A DNA stretch of 64,000 nucleotides from Leifsonia shinshuensis (GCF_014217625.1 NZ_CP043641.1:4092001-4156000); one strand, 5' to 3'. Positions 18,584 to 28,484 are shown, counted from the first letter of the stretch. Numbers and translations are program-made. Notes: generated by a model not told the origin, from the sequence alone.

Positions 18584-20368
18584 ATGGGGGCCGGGCGCCT
18601 CTGGCTGCGGGCCGCCGCCGTCACGGTGACGATCGCCGTCAACGTGCTGGCGCAGGTGTTCAGCGCGATGACGGGGAACTACGGCCCGCGTCCGCAGGGC
18701 GTCGGCTGGGCCATCGTGTTCGTGGCCGTCGCGCTGGACTACGTCATCTGCGCGGTCATCGCGTGGCGCGCGATCCGCAGCTCGGCGCCCGGCTGGCTGA
18801 TGGTGGGCGCCGCGTTCTTCTGGGCGGCCGGCGCCTGGTATCCGCTCACCCGCGACCTCGGCTGGCTGTGGCCGCTGGTGGAAGGCGTGACCGACCTGTG
18901 GGCGGTGCTGGTCGGCATCCTGGTGCTCACGTATCCCGGCGGCCACCTCGTCTCGCGATTCGACCGCGTCGTCGCCTACACGCTGAGCGGCGCGTTCCTG
19001 GTGCGGTTCCTGGGCATCCTGCTGTTCTCCTCGCCGTCGGCCGCCGACTGCGGCTGCGTGGCGAACCCGTACGCCATCCTGCCGAGCCCGGACGCCGACT
19101 ACTGGCTCGGCGTGGCGTGGCGGATCGTCGGCGTCGTCCTGCTCCTCGCCGTGGCCGGTCGGCTGGCGGTGCGCTGGGTGACCAGCACGCTCCCCGCCCG
19201 GCGGGTGTCGTTCGTGATGCCGCTCGCGCTGCTGCTGTGGTGCTACGGCACGGTGCAGGACTCGATCAGCTTCGCGCTCGGCTGGGACAGCGGCTGGCTG
19301 CAGTTCATCCCGCCTGTCGCGATCGCGCTCATCCCGCCCGCGTTCGTGGGCGGAGTCTTCTACGCCCGCGGGCTGCGCTCGCGCGTGGCGGACCTCGTCA
19401 TCGTCGCGCGCGACAAGGTGGACAGGGCGCTCTGGGAGTCGAGCCTCGCGCGCACTCTGCACGACCATTCCCTGCGCGTGTTCTGGTGGGATGAGCACCG
19501 GCGCGCGTACCGCACCAGCGCGGGCGACGCGGTGCCGGACGGCGACCGGGCCGAGCGTCCGGGACGCTCCACGATGGCGATCGACTCGGACCAGGGGCCG
19601 ATCGCCCTCATCGAGCACGACGTGGCCCTCGGCCAGGACGACCGGCTGCTGGACGCGGTCTCCTCCGCCCTGCTGCTCTCGGTCGACAACGACCGGCTGC
19701 GCGGACGGCTCGAGCAGACCATCCAGGAGCTGCGTGAGTCCCGGCTGCGCATCGTGGAGGAGGGCTACCTCGCCAGGCGGCGGCTGGAGCGCGACCTGCA
19801 CGACGGCTCGCAGCAGCAGCTCGTGTCGTTGGCCATCGGCCTCCGGATCGCCGCGACGAAAGCCGGCGCCGCCGGGCAGCCGGAACTCGTCGGCGACCTG
19901 GAGAAGGCGTCGGCGCAGCTCGCGGACGCCCTCAGGGAGCTGCGCGAGCTCGCGCGCGGCATCCACCCGACCGTGCTGACCGACGGCGACCTCCGCTCTG
20001 CGCTGGAGGAGCTGGCCCAGCGCAGCGTGACGCCGGTGGAGGTGCACGTCGAGCTCGCGGAGCGCCTGCCGGACGTCGTCGAGGAGACCATCTACTACTG
20101 CGTCTCGGAGTGCCTGGCCAACGCCGCCAAGCACGCGCAGGCCCGCAACTGCGCGGTGCTCGTGACGCGCGACGATGGCGCGGTGACCGTGACGGTGAAG
20201 GACGACGGCCGCGGGGGAGCTCAGATCGAGCCGGGCGGCGGGCTGGAAGGCCTGCGCGATCGGGTGGAGACCGTCGGCGGCCATGTCGAGGTGCGGTCGG
20301 TCGCCGGCCTCGGGACGATCGTGGAGCTGGTGCTCCCGGCTCAGGTGGCCGAGGGCAGCAGGCCCTGA
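18584..20368 (+). CDS. NarL-type membrane sensor histidine kinase
   Basis: A 594-residue kinase partner of the preceding regulator. Residues 1-270 hold about seven predicted helices, then a linker. A HisKA_3 dimerisation domain follows with the phospho-acceptor His near residue 406 (RRLERDLHDGSQQQL), and an ATPase domain with the N-box CLANAAKHAQA and the G-box DDGRGGAQIEPGGGLEGL. ATG 18584 was preferred to the in-frame ATG at 18536, which lies inside the upstream gene. The input domain resembles no ligand-binding family I can name. Confidence 0.9.
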   Translation: MGAGRLWLRAAAVTVTIAVNVLAQVFSAMTGNYGPRPQGVGWAIVFVAVALDYVICAVIAWRAIRSSAPGWLMVGAAFFWAAGAWYPLTRDLGWLWPLVEGVTDLWAVLVGILVLTYPGGHLVSRFDRVVAYTLSGAFLVRFLGILLFSSPSAADCGCVANPYAILPSPDADYWLGVAWRIVGVVLLLAVAGRLAVRWVTSTLPARRVSFVMPLALLLWCYGTVQDSISFALGWDSGWLQFIPPVAIALIPPAFVGGVFYARGLRSRVADLVIVARDKVDRALWESSLARTLHDHSLRVFWWDEHRRAYRTSAGDAVPDGDRAERPGRSTMAIDSDQGPIALIEHDVALGQDDRLLDAVSSALLLSVDNDRLRGRLEQTIQELRESRLRIVEEGYLARRRLERDLHDGSQQQLVSLAIGLRIAATKAGAAGQPELVGDLEKASAQLADALRELRELARGIHPTVLTDGDLRSALEELAQRSVTPVEVHVELAERLPDVVEETIYYCVSECLANAAKHAQARNCAVLVTRDDGAVTVTVKDDGRGGAQIEPGGGLEGLRDRVETVGGHVEVRSVAGLGTIVELVLPAQVAEGSRP

Positions 20369-20393
20369 GTGCGCATCGCCCGCGGCGCGGAGG

Positions 20394-20831
20394 TCACTTG
20401 GCGGAGCCGGTGGCGGGGCGGACCGCGAACAGCTGCGTCGGCGCCACCGTGAACGCGCTCCAGCCCCCCGGGCAGGAGTACGACGCGTTCGGGATGCCGG
20501 AGATGGGCCACCAGCTGTCCTGGATGGTCGGCTTGGGCGGGGCGACGTTCGTGAGCTTGCAGACGTCCTTCTTGAACACGGCCTGCGAGGTGTAGGTCAT
20601 GATCGCCTCGCCGGTGTGCGTGTCGTAGTCGACCCGGATCACGGTCGCGTCATCGGGGACGAACGACGGCGAGCCGATGCTCTTCGTGTTCGCCGCGTTG
20701 AACTCCTTGGCCGTGTCGTAGATCGCCGGAGTCACGTGCGGCGTGAACGCCGACACGACAGAGCACCCGGAGAGGGCGACGACGAGGGGGACGGCGGCGA
20801 CGGCGACGGCGAGTCGACGGGTACGGGGCAC
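20394..20831 (-). CDS. Hypothetical lipoprotein
   Basis: A 145-residue protein starting at GTG after CAGGAG. An Arg-rich n-region and hydrophobic stretch end in a lipobox, VALSGC, giving a lipid-modified Cys near residue 23. The mature part has two further cysteines and no recognised domain. It converges on the histidine kinase gene with a 25-nt gap. Confidence 0.72.
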   Translation of the reverse strand: MPRTRRLAVAVAAVPLVVALSGCSVVSAFTPHVTPAIYDTAKEFNAANTKSIGSPSFVPDDATVIRVDYDTHTGEAIMTYTSQAVFKKDVCKLTNVAPPKPTIQDSWWPISGIPNASYSCPGGWSAFTVAPTQLFAVRPATGSAK

Positions 20832-20917
20832 GGACGCTCCTGGGACGGATTCACATGGACAGACCCGTCCAGTCAACACCATGAAGCTGAGCGCTTGCAT
20901 CGATCGGGAGGATGATC

Positions 20918-21247
20918 TCAGCGAGCGTCGTGCCTGGCCGTCCTCAGGTCCACCCGGTACGGCGACCTTCCGCCGCCGAGCAGGGGCGTCCCCTCGGCGC
21001 GGTAGTGCTCCAGTGCGATGTGCTCGTGGTTCGCGGGAGGATGCCCGCTCGAGCGCACGACGCGCCACCAGGGCACGTCGCCGCCGTAGTACGCCATCAC
21101 CTGGCCGACCATCCGGGCGGCGCGCGAGCCGAGCGCTGCGGCGACGTCGCCGTAGGTCATCACCTGGCCGGGCGGGATGCTGTCCACGACCGCGAGGACG
21201 CGCGAGGCGAAGTCGTCGCCCGCGCTGTCCTCAGAGGTCGAGGGCAC
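20918..21247 (-). CDS. Alkyltransferase-like protein (MGMT fold, no catalytic Cys)
   Basis: A 109-residue protein with the DNA-binding half of O6-methylguanine methyltransferases (IPPGQVMTYGDVAAALGS, then ARMVGQVM). At the active site it reads PWWRVV where active enzymes have PCHRVV, so Trp60 replaces the acceptor Cys. Such ATL proteins bind alkylated guanine and hand it to nucleotide excision repair. Its GTG start overlaps the end of the upstream acetyltransferase gene by 17 nt in another frame, so they are cotranscribed. Confidence 0.88.
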   Translation of the reverse strand: MPSTSEDSAGDDFASRVLAVVDSIPPGQVMTYGDVAAALGSRAARMVGQVMAYYGGDVPWWRVVRSSGHPPANHEHIALEHYRAEGTPLLGGGRSPYRVDLRTARHDAR

Positions 21248-21683
21248 CGATGGTCTCGCCGTACTGCGTCTCTCCGACCGGCTGGAAGCCGGTGCGCAGG
21301 AAGAACTGCTCGGGGCCGAGCTCGCCGGACTCCCAGATCACGTAGAGCCGGCCGACGCCGCGGTCGCGCGCCTCGGCGGCGAGGGCCTTGACCGCGAAGG
21401 TGCCGATGCCGCGGCCCTGGTCGTCGGCGTCGACGTTGATGCGCCAGAGGATCGCCTTGAACTCGTCGTGCTCGGCGTAGGGGTTGAAGTCGCCCATGAT
21501 GAAGCCGACAACGTCGTCGCCGTCGAGCACGACGCGCTGCCACGACGTGGACGGGTCGGCGACCGCGGCGGCGGCCGAGTACGACACCGGAGCGATGAAC
21601 TGCTCCTGGCCGGGCTTCAGCGACAGCGCGTTCGCCGCGACGACGGTCTTCGCGCTCAACTCTTCCAGTCTCAACTCAGCCAT
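21231..21683 (-). CDS. GNAT-family N-acetyltransferase
   Basis: A 150-residue acetyltransferase. The acetyl-CoA loop is DDQGRGIGTFAVKAL (about residues 86-100), preceded by the beta strand WRINVDAD, and followed by the family's C-terminal FFLRTGFQPVGE. The FNPYAEHDEFKAILWRI region resembles spermine/spermidine acetyltransferases of the BltD/PaiA kind, but the substrate cannot be settled. Its promoter is leaderless (TACCCT ending 6 nt before the ATG) and it heads a two-gene unit with the alkyltransferase-like gene. Confidence 0.85.
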   Translation of the reverse strand: MAELRLEELSAKTVVAANALSLKPGQEQFIAPVSYSAAAAVADPSTSWQRVVLDGDDVVGFIMGDFNPYAEHDEFKAILWRINVDADDQGRGIGTFAVKALAAEARDRGVGRLYVIWESGELGPEQFFLRTGFQPVGETQYGETIGALDL

Positions 21684-21689
21684 AACGAA

Positions 21690-21695
21690 AGGGTA
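21690..21695 (-). promoter_or_regulatory. -10 element for the leaderless acetyltransferase gene
   Basis: On the minus strand TACCCT ends 6 nt before the ATG at 21683. Confidence 0.55.
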
Positions 21696-21744
21696 ACGTG
21701 CGAGGCGACCCGCGCATAGTCGGCGGGAGCCGGCTGACGGGACG

Positions 21745-21774
21745 CTGACAAAACTGTCTCGATGTCAAGATAGT
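21745..21774 (+). promoter_or_regulatory. Candidate promoter of isocitrate dehydrogenase
   Basis: CTGACA (21745-21750) and GATAGT (21769-21774) have an 18-nt spacer. A second possible -10, TAAGCT, lies at 21788-21793. Either gives a leader of 30-55 nt with AGGAG before the GTG. Confidence 0.4.
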
Positions 21775-21832
21775 TGCCGAACTCGGGTAAGCTGTCTCCG
21801 GCTGAAAAACGGCACAGACCTCAGGAGAACCA

Positions 21833-23047
21833 GTGGACAAGATCAAGGTTGATGGAACGGTCGTCGAGCTCGACGGCGACGAGATGACGCGGATCATCTG
21901 GAAGGCGATCAAGGACTCCCTCATCCACCCGTACCTCGACGTGAACCTCGAGTACTACGACCTCGGCATCCAGAAGCGCGACGAGACCGACGACCAGATC
22001 ACGATCGACGCGGCGCACGCCATCCAGAAGCACGGCGTCGGCGTCAAGTGCGCGACCATCACCCCGGACGAGGCCCGCGTCGAGGAGTTCGGCCTCAAGA
22101 AGATGTGGAGGAGCCCGAACGGCACCATCCGCAACATCCTCGGCGGCGTCGTGTTCCGCGAGCCGATCATCATCTCCAACATCCCGCGCCTGGTCCCGGG
22201 CTGGAACAAGCCGATCGTCATCGGCCGTCACGCCTTCGGCGACCAGTACCGCGCCACCGACTTCACCTTCGACGGCCCTGGCACGCTGACCATGAGCTTC
22301 CAGCCGGCCGACGGCGGCGAGGCGCAGTCCTTCGAGATCTACCAGGCGCCCGGCGCCGGTGTCGCGATGGGCATGTACAACCAGGACGAGTCCATCCGCG
22401 ACTTCGCCCGCGCGTCGTTCAACTACGGCCTGGACCGCCAGTACCCGGTGTACCTGTCGACCAAGAACACGATCCTCAAGGCCTACGACGGCCGGTTCAA
22501 GGACCTCTTCCAGGAGGTCTTCGACACCGAGTACAAGGAGAAGTTCGACGCGGCCGGCCTCACCTACGAGCACCGCCTGATCGACGACATGGTCGCCTCC
22601 AGCCTCAAGTGGGAGGGCGGCTACGTCTGGGCGTGCAAGAACTACGACGGCGACGTGCAGTCCGACACCGTCGCGCAGGGCTTCGGCTCGCTCGGCCTGA
22701 TGACCTCCGTGCTGACCACCCCGGACGGCTCGGTCGTCGAGGCGGAGGCCGCGCACGGCACGGTTACCCGCCACTACCGTCAGTACCAGCAGGGCAAGCC
22801 GACCTCCACCAACCCGATCGCCTCGATCTTCGCCTGGACGCGCGGCCTCGCGCACCGCGGCAAGCTCGACGGCAACCAGGACCTCATCGACTTCACCCAC
22901 ACCCTCGAGGACGTCGTGGTGAAGACGGTCGAGGAGGGCAAGATGACCAAGGACCTCGCCCTCCTGGTCGGCCCGGAGCAGAAGTTCCTGACCACCGAGG
23001 AGTTCCTCGACGCGATCAGCGAGAACCTGAAGGCGCGCGTGGCGTAA
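21833..23047 (+). CDS. icd: NADP-dependent isocitrate dehydrogenase, dimeric type
   Basis: Oxidatively decarboxylates isocitrate to 2-oxoglutarate in the TCA cycle. The 404-residue protein is of the homodimeric subfamily II type (eukaryote-like), not the 740-residue monomeric enzyme of many other actinobacteria. Landmarks are [53 protein letters not shown] and the C-terminal [12 protein letters not shown] region that binds NADP. GTG start is preceded by AGGAG. It stands alone between a promoter and a hairpin terminator. Confidence 0.96.
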   Translation: MDKIKVDGTVVELDGDEMTRIIWKAIKDSLIHPYLDVNLEYYDLGIQKRDETDDQITIDAAHAIQKHGVGVKCATITPDEARVEEFGLKKMWRSPNGTIRNILGGVVFREPIIISNIPRLVPGWNKPIVIGRHAFGDQYRATDFTFDGPGTLTMSFQPADGGEAQSFEIYQAPGAGVAMGMYNQDESIRDFARASFNYGLDRQYPVYLSTKNTILKAYDGRFKDLFQEVFDTEYKEKFDAAGLTYEHRLIDDMVASSLKWEGGYVWACKNYDGDVQSDTVAQGFGSLGLMTSVLTTPDGSVVEAEAAHGTVTRHYRQYQQGKPTSTNPIASIFAWTRGLAHRGKLDGNQDLIDFTHTLEDVVVKTVEEGKMTKDLALLVGPEQKFLTTEEFLDAISENLKARVA

Positions 23048-23065
23048 CGCTGCGTCGCGAGCATT

Positions 23066-23111
23066 CGTGCCGGATGCCGCCTCCCGCTCCCGGGGGACGG
23101 CGTCCGGCACG
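23066..23111 (+). terminator. Hairpin terminator after icd
   Basis: Fourteen-base arms (23066-23079 and 23098-23111), paired with one G-T wobble around an 18-nt loop, begin 18 nt after the stop. Confidence 0.75.
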
Positions 23112-23198
23112 AGTCGTTAACGGCCTTCCCGCGCGCGCGACCGGCACCCTATGCTGCCGCGCAGATGCCGCCGCGCATCGTGAGCCGAGGGGGATGCC

Positions 23199-24530
23199 GT
23201 GATCGCACTGAGCCCGGACGAAGTCGCCGCACGCGCGGCCGAGGCGTACACGTACTTCTATCCGCTCGTCACGATGGACGTGACACGGAGCGTCTTCACG
23301 CAGCCAGGCGACTCCACCGCCATCGGGCGGGGCCGAACCAACACCCTCGCGCACGCGCGCGCCTTCCCCGACGCCGACTTCCGCGCCGTGGTCGCCCCGA
23401 ACTTCGACACGCTCTACTCGTCGGCGTGGCTCGACCTCTCGGACGGCCCGATCGTCCTCGATGTGCCGGACAGCGGCGGCCGGTACTACCTGCTCCCGCT
23501 GCTCGACATGTGGACGAACGCGTTCGCCGTGCCCGGCAAGCGCACGACGGGGACCGCGGCCGGCCGCTTCCTGATCGCGCCGCCCGGGTGGGACGGCGAG
23601 GTGCCGGACGGGACCACGAGGATCGACGCCCCGACCGCACACGTGTGGCTGATCGGCCGGGTGCAGACGAACGGCCCGTCGGACTATGCCGCGGTCCGCG
23701 AGTTCCAGGACGGGCTCCGGCTCAGCGGTCCAGAGGGCGAACAGCCGTCGACCGCGCTGCCGGTGTCGGTGGCCCCGGACGGCCTCGATCTGAGCCGGGA
23801 GCCGCTCGCGATCGTCAACGGACTCACCGCCGTGGAGTTCTTCGGGTACGCCGCCCGGCTGCTCGCCGTCCACGCGCCTCAAGCGACGGACTTCAGTGCC
23901 CTGGCCCGGCTGGCGTCCCTGGGGATCGTGCGCGGCGAAGACTTCGACGGGAGTGTGTTCGACGACGACCAGCGCGCCGCCCTGGAGCGCGGCGCGGAGG
24001 ACGCCCGGCAGCGGCACCACCGCGCGATCAGCACCATGGCCCGCATCGCCAACGGCTGGGCGATGAACACCGACAGCATGGGCGTCTACGGCGACTTCTA
24101 CCTCAAGCGTGCCGCCGTCACGGTGGTCGGTCTCGGGGCCAACCAGCCGGAGGACGCGATCTACCCGATCGCCGTCGCCGACTCCGCCGGACGGCCGATC
24201 GTGGGGGAGCGCGACTACGTGCAGCACTTCGAGCGCGACCAGCTCCCGCCTGTCGACGCGTTCTGGTCGGTCACGATGTACGACCAGGACAGCTTCCAGG
24301 CGCCGAACCCGCTCGACCGGTTCGCGCTCGGCGACCGGGACCTGCTGCACTACGGCGACGACGGCTCGCTGGACCTCTACTACGGCCCCACGGACCCGGG
24401 CGGCACGAAGACGGCCAACTGGCTCCCAGCCCCGGCCGGGCCGCTGCGGATCATCATGCGGCTGTACGCGCCGCGGCCGGAGGCGCTCGACGGCCGGTGG
24501 AACCCGCCGCCGATCGCGGAGACCCGCTGA
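23199..24530 (+). CDS. DUF1254/DUF1214 domain protein
   Basis: A 443-residue protein with an N-terminal DUF1254 part (AYTYFYPLVTMDVTR, then APNFDTLYSSAWLDLSDGPIVLDVPD) and a C-terminal DUF1214 part (YVQHFERDQLPPVDAFWSVTMYDQDSF, then LYYGPTDPGG). Biochemical function of these domains is unknown; some members are linked to redox or lipid metabolism. No signal peptide or helix is seen, so it should be cytoplasmic. GTG start follows GAGGGGGATGCC; a TATGCT -10-like hexamer lies at 23150-23155. Confidence 0.85.
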   Translation: MIALSPDEVAARAAEAYTYFYPLVTMDVTRSVFTQPGDSTAIGRGRTNTLAHARAFPDADFRAVVAPNFDTLYSSAWLDLSDGPIVLDVPDSGGRYYLLPLLDMWTNAFAVPGKRTTGTAAGRFLIAPPGWDGEVPDGTTRIDAPTAHVWLIGRVQTNGPSDYAAVREFQDGLRLSGPEGEQPSTALPVSVAPDGLDLSREPLAIVNGLTAVEFFGYAARLLAVHAPQATDFSALARLASLGIVRGEDFDGSVFDDDQRAALERGAEDARQRHHRAISTMARIANGWAMNTDSMGVYGDFYLKRAAVTVVGLGANQPEDAIYPIAVADSAGRPIVGERDYVQHFERDQLPPVDAFWSVTMYDQDSFQAPNPLDRFALGDRDLLHYGDDGSLDLYYGPTDPGGTKTANWLPAPAGPLRIIMRLYAPRPEALDGRWNPPPIAETR

Positions 24531-24537
24531 CGGCCGG

Positions 24538-24897
24538 CTAGGCCGTCGGCACGAGGAGGGTCTGCAGTTCCGAGATCCGGCCGTCTCGGACCACGATGAT
24601 GTCCACTCCGCGCGCGACAGGCGCGCCCGCGGGGCCGAGCGCCCAGGCGAGGGCGCCCCGGCCGGCGCCCTCGTAGCGCGGGCCGTCCTCGCTGAACGCG
24701 AAATCGGCCGGAAGGCCGCCCAGCAGCTCGTCGGCCTTCGCGGCCAGCGCGTCCCTCCCGCTCGCGGTGCCGTCGGGGTCGGTGAAGACCACGTCCTCCG
24801 TGTACACCTTGTCGATCGCGGCGCGCCGGGCGGCGGCGTCGCGCTCGCCGAAGACACGGTGGAGATTGGCGTCGAGGAGGTCCTGGATGCTGCTCAT
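24538..24897 (-). CDS. SnoaL-like / NTF2-fold protein
   Basis: A 119-residue protein of the cone-shaped NTF2-like fold. It has an N-terminal helix (IQDLLDANLHRVFGERD), the typical YTEDVVFTDPDGTASGRDAL stretch and a C-terminal strand DIIVVRDGRISELQTLL. Many relatives are small isomerases, cyclases or binding proteins; substrate is unknown. It lies 79 nt downstream of the short-chain dehydrogenase gene on the same strand and is probably cotranscribed with it. Confidence 0.85.
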   Translation of the reverse strand: MSSIQDLLDANLHRVFGERDAAARRAAIDKVYTEDVVFTDPDGTASGRDALAAKADELLGGLPADFAFSEDGPRYEGAGRGALAWALGPAGAPVARGVDIIVVRDGRISELQTLLVPTA

Positions 24898-24976
24898 GGG
24901 TCGTTCCCTTCGAGTGGTCGTCCGATGCCGGGGTCAACGCCGCCGGGTGGCGCGGTCTTCCCGCGTCGGCCGTCGG

Positions 24977-25765
<789 letters not shown>

Positions 25766-25771
25766 GCTCGG

Positions 25772-25777
25772 AGTGTA
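25772..25777 (-). promoter_or_regulatory. -10 element for the leaderless dehydrogenase gene
   Basis: On the minus strand TACACT ends 6 nt before the GTG at 25765. Confidence 0.55.
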
Positions 25778-25806
25778 ACGACTTGAAGTCGGAGCTTGCG
25801 TTTCTT

Positions 25807-25829
25807 TTGTTCGTAAGCTTTACTAACAA
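25807..25829. promoter_or_regulatory. Candidate operator of the ROK repressor
   Basis: TTGTTCGTAA and TTACTAACAA form a 10-bp inverted repeat with one mismatch around GCT, ending 2 nt before the repressor's ATG and 30 nt from the divergent promoter. This AT-rich palindrome in GC-rich DNA fits autoregulation and possible control of the dehydrogenase. Confidence 0.6.
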
Positions 25830-25831
25830 AC

Positions 25832-27013
25832 ATGACCACAACGGACGTGCTCGGCAGCGCCGGAGGCCTCGGCCCCGGCAAGGCCCTCCGTCCGCGTTCC
25901 AAGGTGCTCCCCGAGCACGCGCGCAGCCACAACCGGTCGCTCGTGCTCCAGACCCTCTACCGGTCGGGAGAGCAGAGCCGGGCCGATCTGGCCCGTGAGA
26001 CCGGGCTCACGCGCGTCACTGTCTCCGACCTCGTCGCCGAGCTCCTCGCGGAGGGTCTCGTGGTCGAGCTCGGGCAGCGGGAGGCCGCGCGGCCGGGCAA
26101 GCCAGCTGTCCTCCTCGACATCAACCGCACCGCGCACCAGATCGTCGGCGTCGACCTCAGCGACCACGACCGCTTCCGCGGCGCGGTCATGGACCTCGAC
26201 GGCGAGCTGCTCGCCACGGCCGAGGTCCCGCTCGAAGACGGCGACGGGGTGTCCGCGACCGGGGAGGCCGCCCTCGCCAAGGTGCACGCGCTCGTCGCGC
26301 AGCTCGTCGCCACGGCCACGGCCCCGATCCTCGGGATCGGCGTCGGCTCGCCCGGCGTGGTCGACCTCACCGGCACCATCCTGACCGCGCCCAACCTCGG
26401 CTGGACCGACGTGCGGCTGCAGGACGACCTCCACCGGCTGACCGGCCTCCCGGTCGTCGTCGCGAACGACGCCAACGCGGCCGTGCTCGCCGAGCACAGC
26501 TACGGCGGCGCGACAGGCGACATGATGCTGATCCGCGTCGGCCACGGCATCGGCGCCGGCCTGATCATCGCCGGCACCCTGGTCTACGGCAGCCACTTCG
26601 CCGCGGGCGAGATCGGCCAGGTCATGGTCGGCACCGACCTCGGGCTGGACGCGACCTACACCCGCGAGCAGGTGCTCGAGCACTGGCTCAGCGTGCCCCA
26701 GCTGCAGCGCGGGATCCGGGAGGCCGAGGCCGCAGGGCGCGACGCCACCCCGGTCCTCCGCGAGGCAGGGCAACGGCTCGGCATCTCTCTGGCGCCGGTC
26801 GTCGGCGCCCTCAACCTGTCGGAGCTCGTCCTGAGCGGCCCGACCGAACTGCTCGATGGCCCCCTCGCCGAGGCGACCATCCACACGCTCCGGAACCGGA
26901 CGATGGCGGAGAACCACGCCGACCTCGCGGTCCGGATGACCACGCAGGGGCAGGACATCGTCCTGCGCGGCGCGGCCGTACTCGTCCTCTCCGGACAACT
27001 CGGGGTCTCGTAA
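25832..27013 (+). CDS. ROK-family transcriptional regulator (NagC/XylR type)
   Basis: A 393-residue regulator. The N-terminal winged helix-turn-helix spans about residues 25-90 (SLVLQTLYRSGEQSRADLARETGLTRVTVSDLV). The rest is a ROK sugar-binding fold with IVGVDLSDHDR, GIGVGSPGVVD and the AGEIGQVMVG region. The zinc-binding Cys cluster found after GExGH in most ROK proteins is missing, replaced by DLGLDATYTREQ. It precedes an amino-sugar ABC importer, so the inducer is probably GlcNAc or its phosphate (inference). Confidence 0.9.
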   Translation: MTTTDVLGSAGGLGPGKALRPRSKVLPEHARSHNRSLVLQTLYRSGEQSRADLARETGLTRVTVSDLVAELLAEGLVVELGQREAARPGKPAVLLDINRTAHQIVGVDLSDHDRFRGAVMDLDGELLATAEVPLEDGDGVSATGEAALAKVHALVAQLVATATAPILGIGVGSPGVVDLTGTILTAPNLGWTDVRLQDDLHRLTGLPVVVANDANAAVLAEHSYGGATGDMMLIRVGHGIGAGLIIAGTLVYGSHFAAGEIGQVMVGTDLGLDATYTREQVLEHWLSVPQLQRGIREAEAAGRDATPVLREAGQRLGISLAPVVGALNLSELVLSGPTELLDGPLAEATIHTLRNRTMAENHADLAVRMTTQGQDIVLRGAAVLVLSGQLGVS

Positions 27014-27111
27014 CACAGCACCGTGCAATCCACGACCCCTGCACCGACGGTGTGATGCGACCGCACACACTGACCAACCTAGAAAGCCCGAAACGAATGA
27101 AGGGAACAGCA

Positions 27112-28461
27112 ATGAAGAGAAAGCTCGTCGGCCTCGCCGCTGTGGCTACGGCTTCCGCTCTCGTGCTCGCCGGATGCGCCTCTGGCGGAGCCCAGGCGCC
27201 GAGCACCGATGGCAAGGGCAAGACGGTCACCCTGTGGCTCGTCGGCTCCGACACCCCGGACGCGCTGCGCAACTACCTGAAGACCGAGTTCAACAAGGAG
27301 ACCGGCGCCACGCTCAAGATCGAGCAGCAGGACTGGGGAGACCTCGTCACCAAGCTCACCACCTCGCTGCCCGACGCGAACAACACGCCGGACGTGACGG
27401 AGATGGGCAACACCCAGTCCCCGACCTTCACCAACGTGGGCGCCTTCCTCGACATCTCCGACATGTACAAGGACCTCGGCGGCGACAAGCTGCTCCCGTC
27501 CTTCGTCGAAGCGGGCAAGGTCGACGGCAAGAACTACACGCTGCCGTACTACTTCGGCTCGCGTTACATGTTCTACCGCAAGGACGTCTACAGCGCGGCC
27601 GGCGCGTCCGTGCCGACCACGCTCGACGAGTTCAACAGCACCGTCGCCGACATCACGGCGAAGAACCCGAAGGGGATCCCGAACTTCTCCGGCTTCTTCC
27701 TCGGCGGTCAGGACTGGCGCGACGGCATTTCCTGGATCTTCGCCAACGGCGGTGACATCGCCAAGAAGGAAGGCTCCAAGTGGGTCGCCACGCTCGACTC
27801 GGCGAACTCGCTGAAGGGCCTCCAGCAGCTTCAGGACATCTACAAGAACGCGTCCAAGGCGCCGAACGACGCCAAGGACTCGAACCAGTACATCTACCTG
27901 AACGACACCGACCAGACGGTGGACGCCAACAACAACAAGACCGGTGACACGTCCCTCGCCGCGGCCACCATCATGGCTCCGGGCTGGGCGCACTGGTCGA
28001 TCGGCGACCTGTCCACCAAGGACGGCAAGCCCGTCCGCACCTGGAACGACAACACCTTCGGCACCTACGTGCTGCCGGGCAACGACGGCAAGCCCGCTCC
28101 GGTCTTCGCCGGCGGCTCCAACATCGGCATCTCGGCCAAGTCCAAGAACCCGGGCCTGTCCAAGACGCTGCTGAAGATCATCTTCAGCAAGGAGTACCAG
28201 GAGATGCTCGGCAAGAACGGCCTCGGCCCGGCGAACTCGGACTACATGTCCTCGCTCGGCGACGACCAGTTCGCGAAGGCGCTCATCGCTTCGGCCTCCA
28301 ACTCGAAGCTGACCCCGGCCGCACCCGGCTGGGCGTCCGTCGAGGCGGCCAACGTGATGGAGGAGTTCTTCTCCAAGATCCGCGACTCGTCCGACCTGAA
28401 GGGCCTCGCCCAGCAGTACGACACCAAGATCAACGCGCTCCTCAACGTGAAGAACGGCTGA
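27112..28461 (+). CDS. ABC importer sugar-binding lipoprotein (amino-sugar cluster 1)
   Basis: A 449-residue extracellular binding protein of carbohydrate-uptake family CUT1. The signal peptide ends in a lipobox LVLAGC, anchoring it to the membrane. WLVGSDTPDALRNYL and the later GGSNIGISAKSKNPG are typical of the fold. ATG 27112 was preferred over 27097 because AAGGGAA lies just upstream of it. Two permease genes follow, with no ATPase gene nearby, so the complex probably uses a shared MsiK-like ATPase encoded elsewhere. Neighbours suggest GlcNAc or chito-oligosaccharide uptake. Confidence 0.92.
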   Translation: MKRKLVGLAAVATASALVLAGCASGGAQAPSTDGKGKTVTLWLVGSDTPDALRNYLKTEFNKETGATLKIEQQDWGDLVTKLTTSLPDANNTPDVTEMGNTQSPTFTNVGAFLDISDMYKDLGGDKLLPSFVEAGKVDGKNYTLPYYFGSRYMFYRKDVYSAAGASVPTTLDEFNSTVADITAKNPKGIPNFSGFFLGGQDWRDGISWIFANGGDIAKKEGSKWVATLDSANSLKGLQQLQDIYKNASKAPNDAKDSNQYIYLNDTDQTVDANNNKTGDTSLAAATIMAPGWAHWSIGDLSTKDGKPVRTWNDNTFGTYVLPGNDGKPAPVFAGGSNIGISAKSKNPGLSKTLLKIIFSKEYQEMLGKNGLGPANSDYMSSLGDDQFAKALIASASNSKLTPAAPGWASVEAANVMEEFFSKIRDSSDLKGLAQQYDTKINALLNVKNG

Positions 28462-28484
28462 TCGGCTCCGCCTAGCACCACCCC

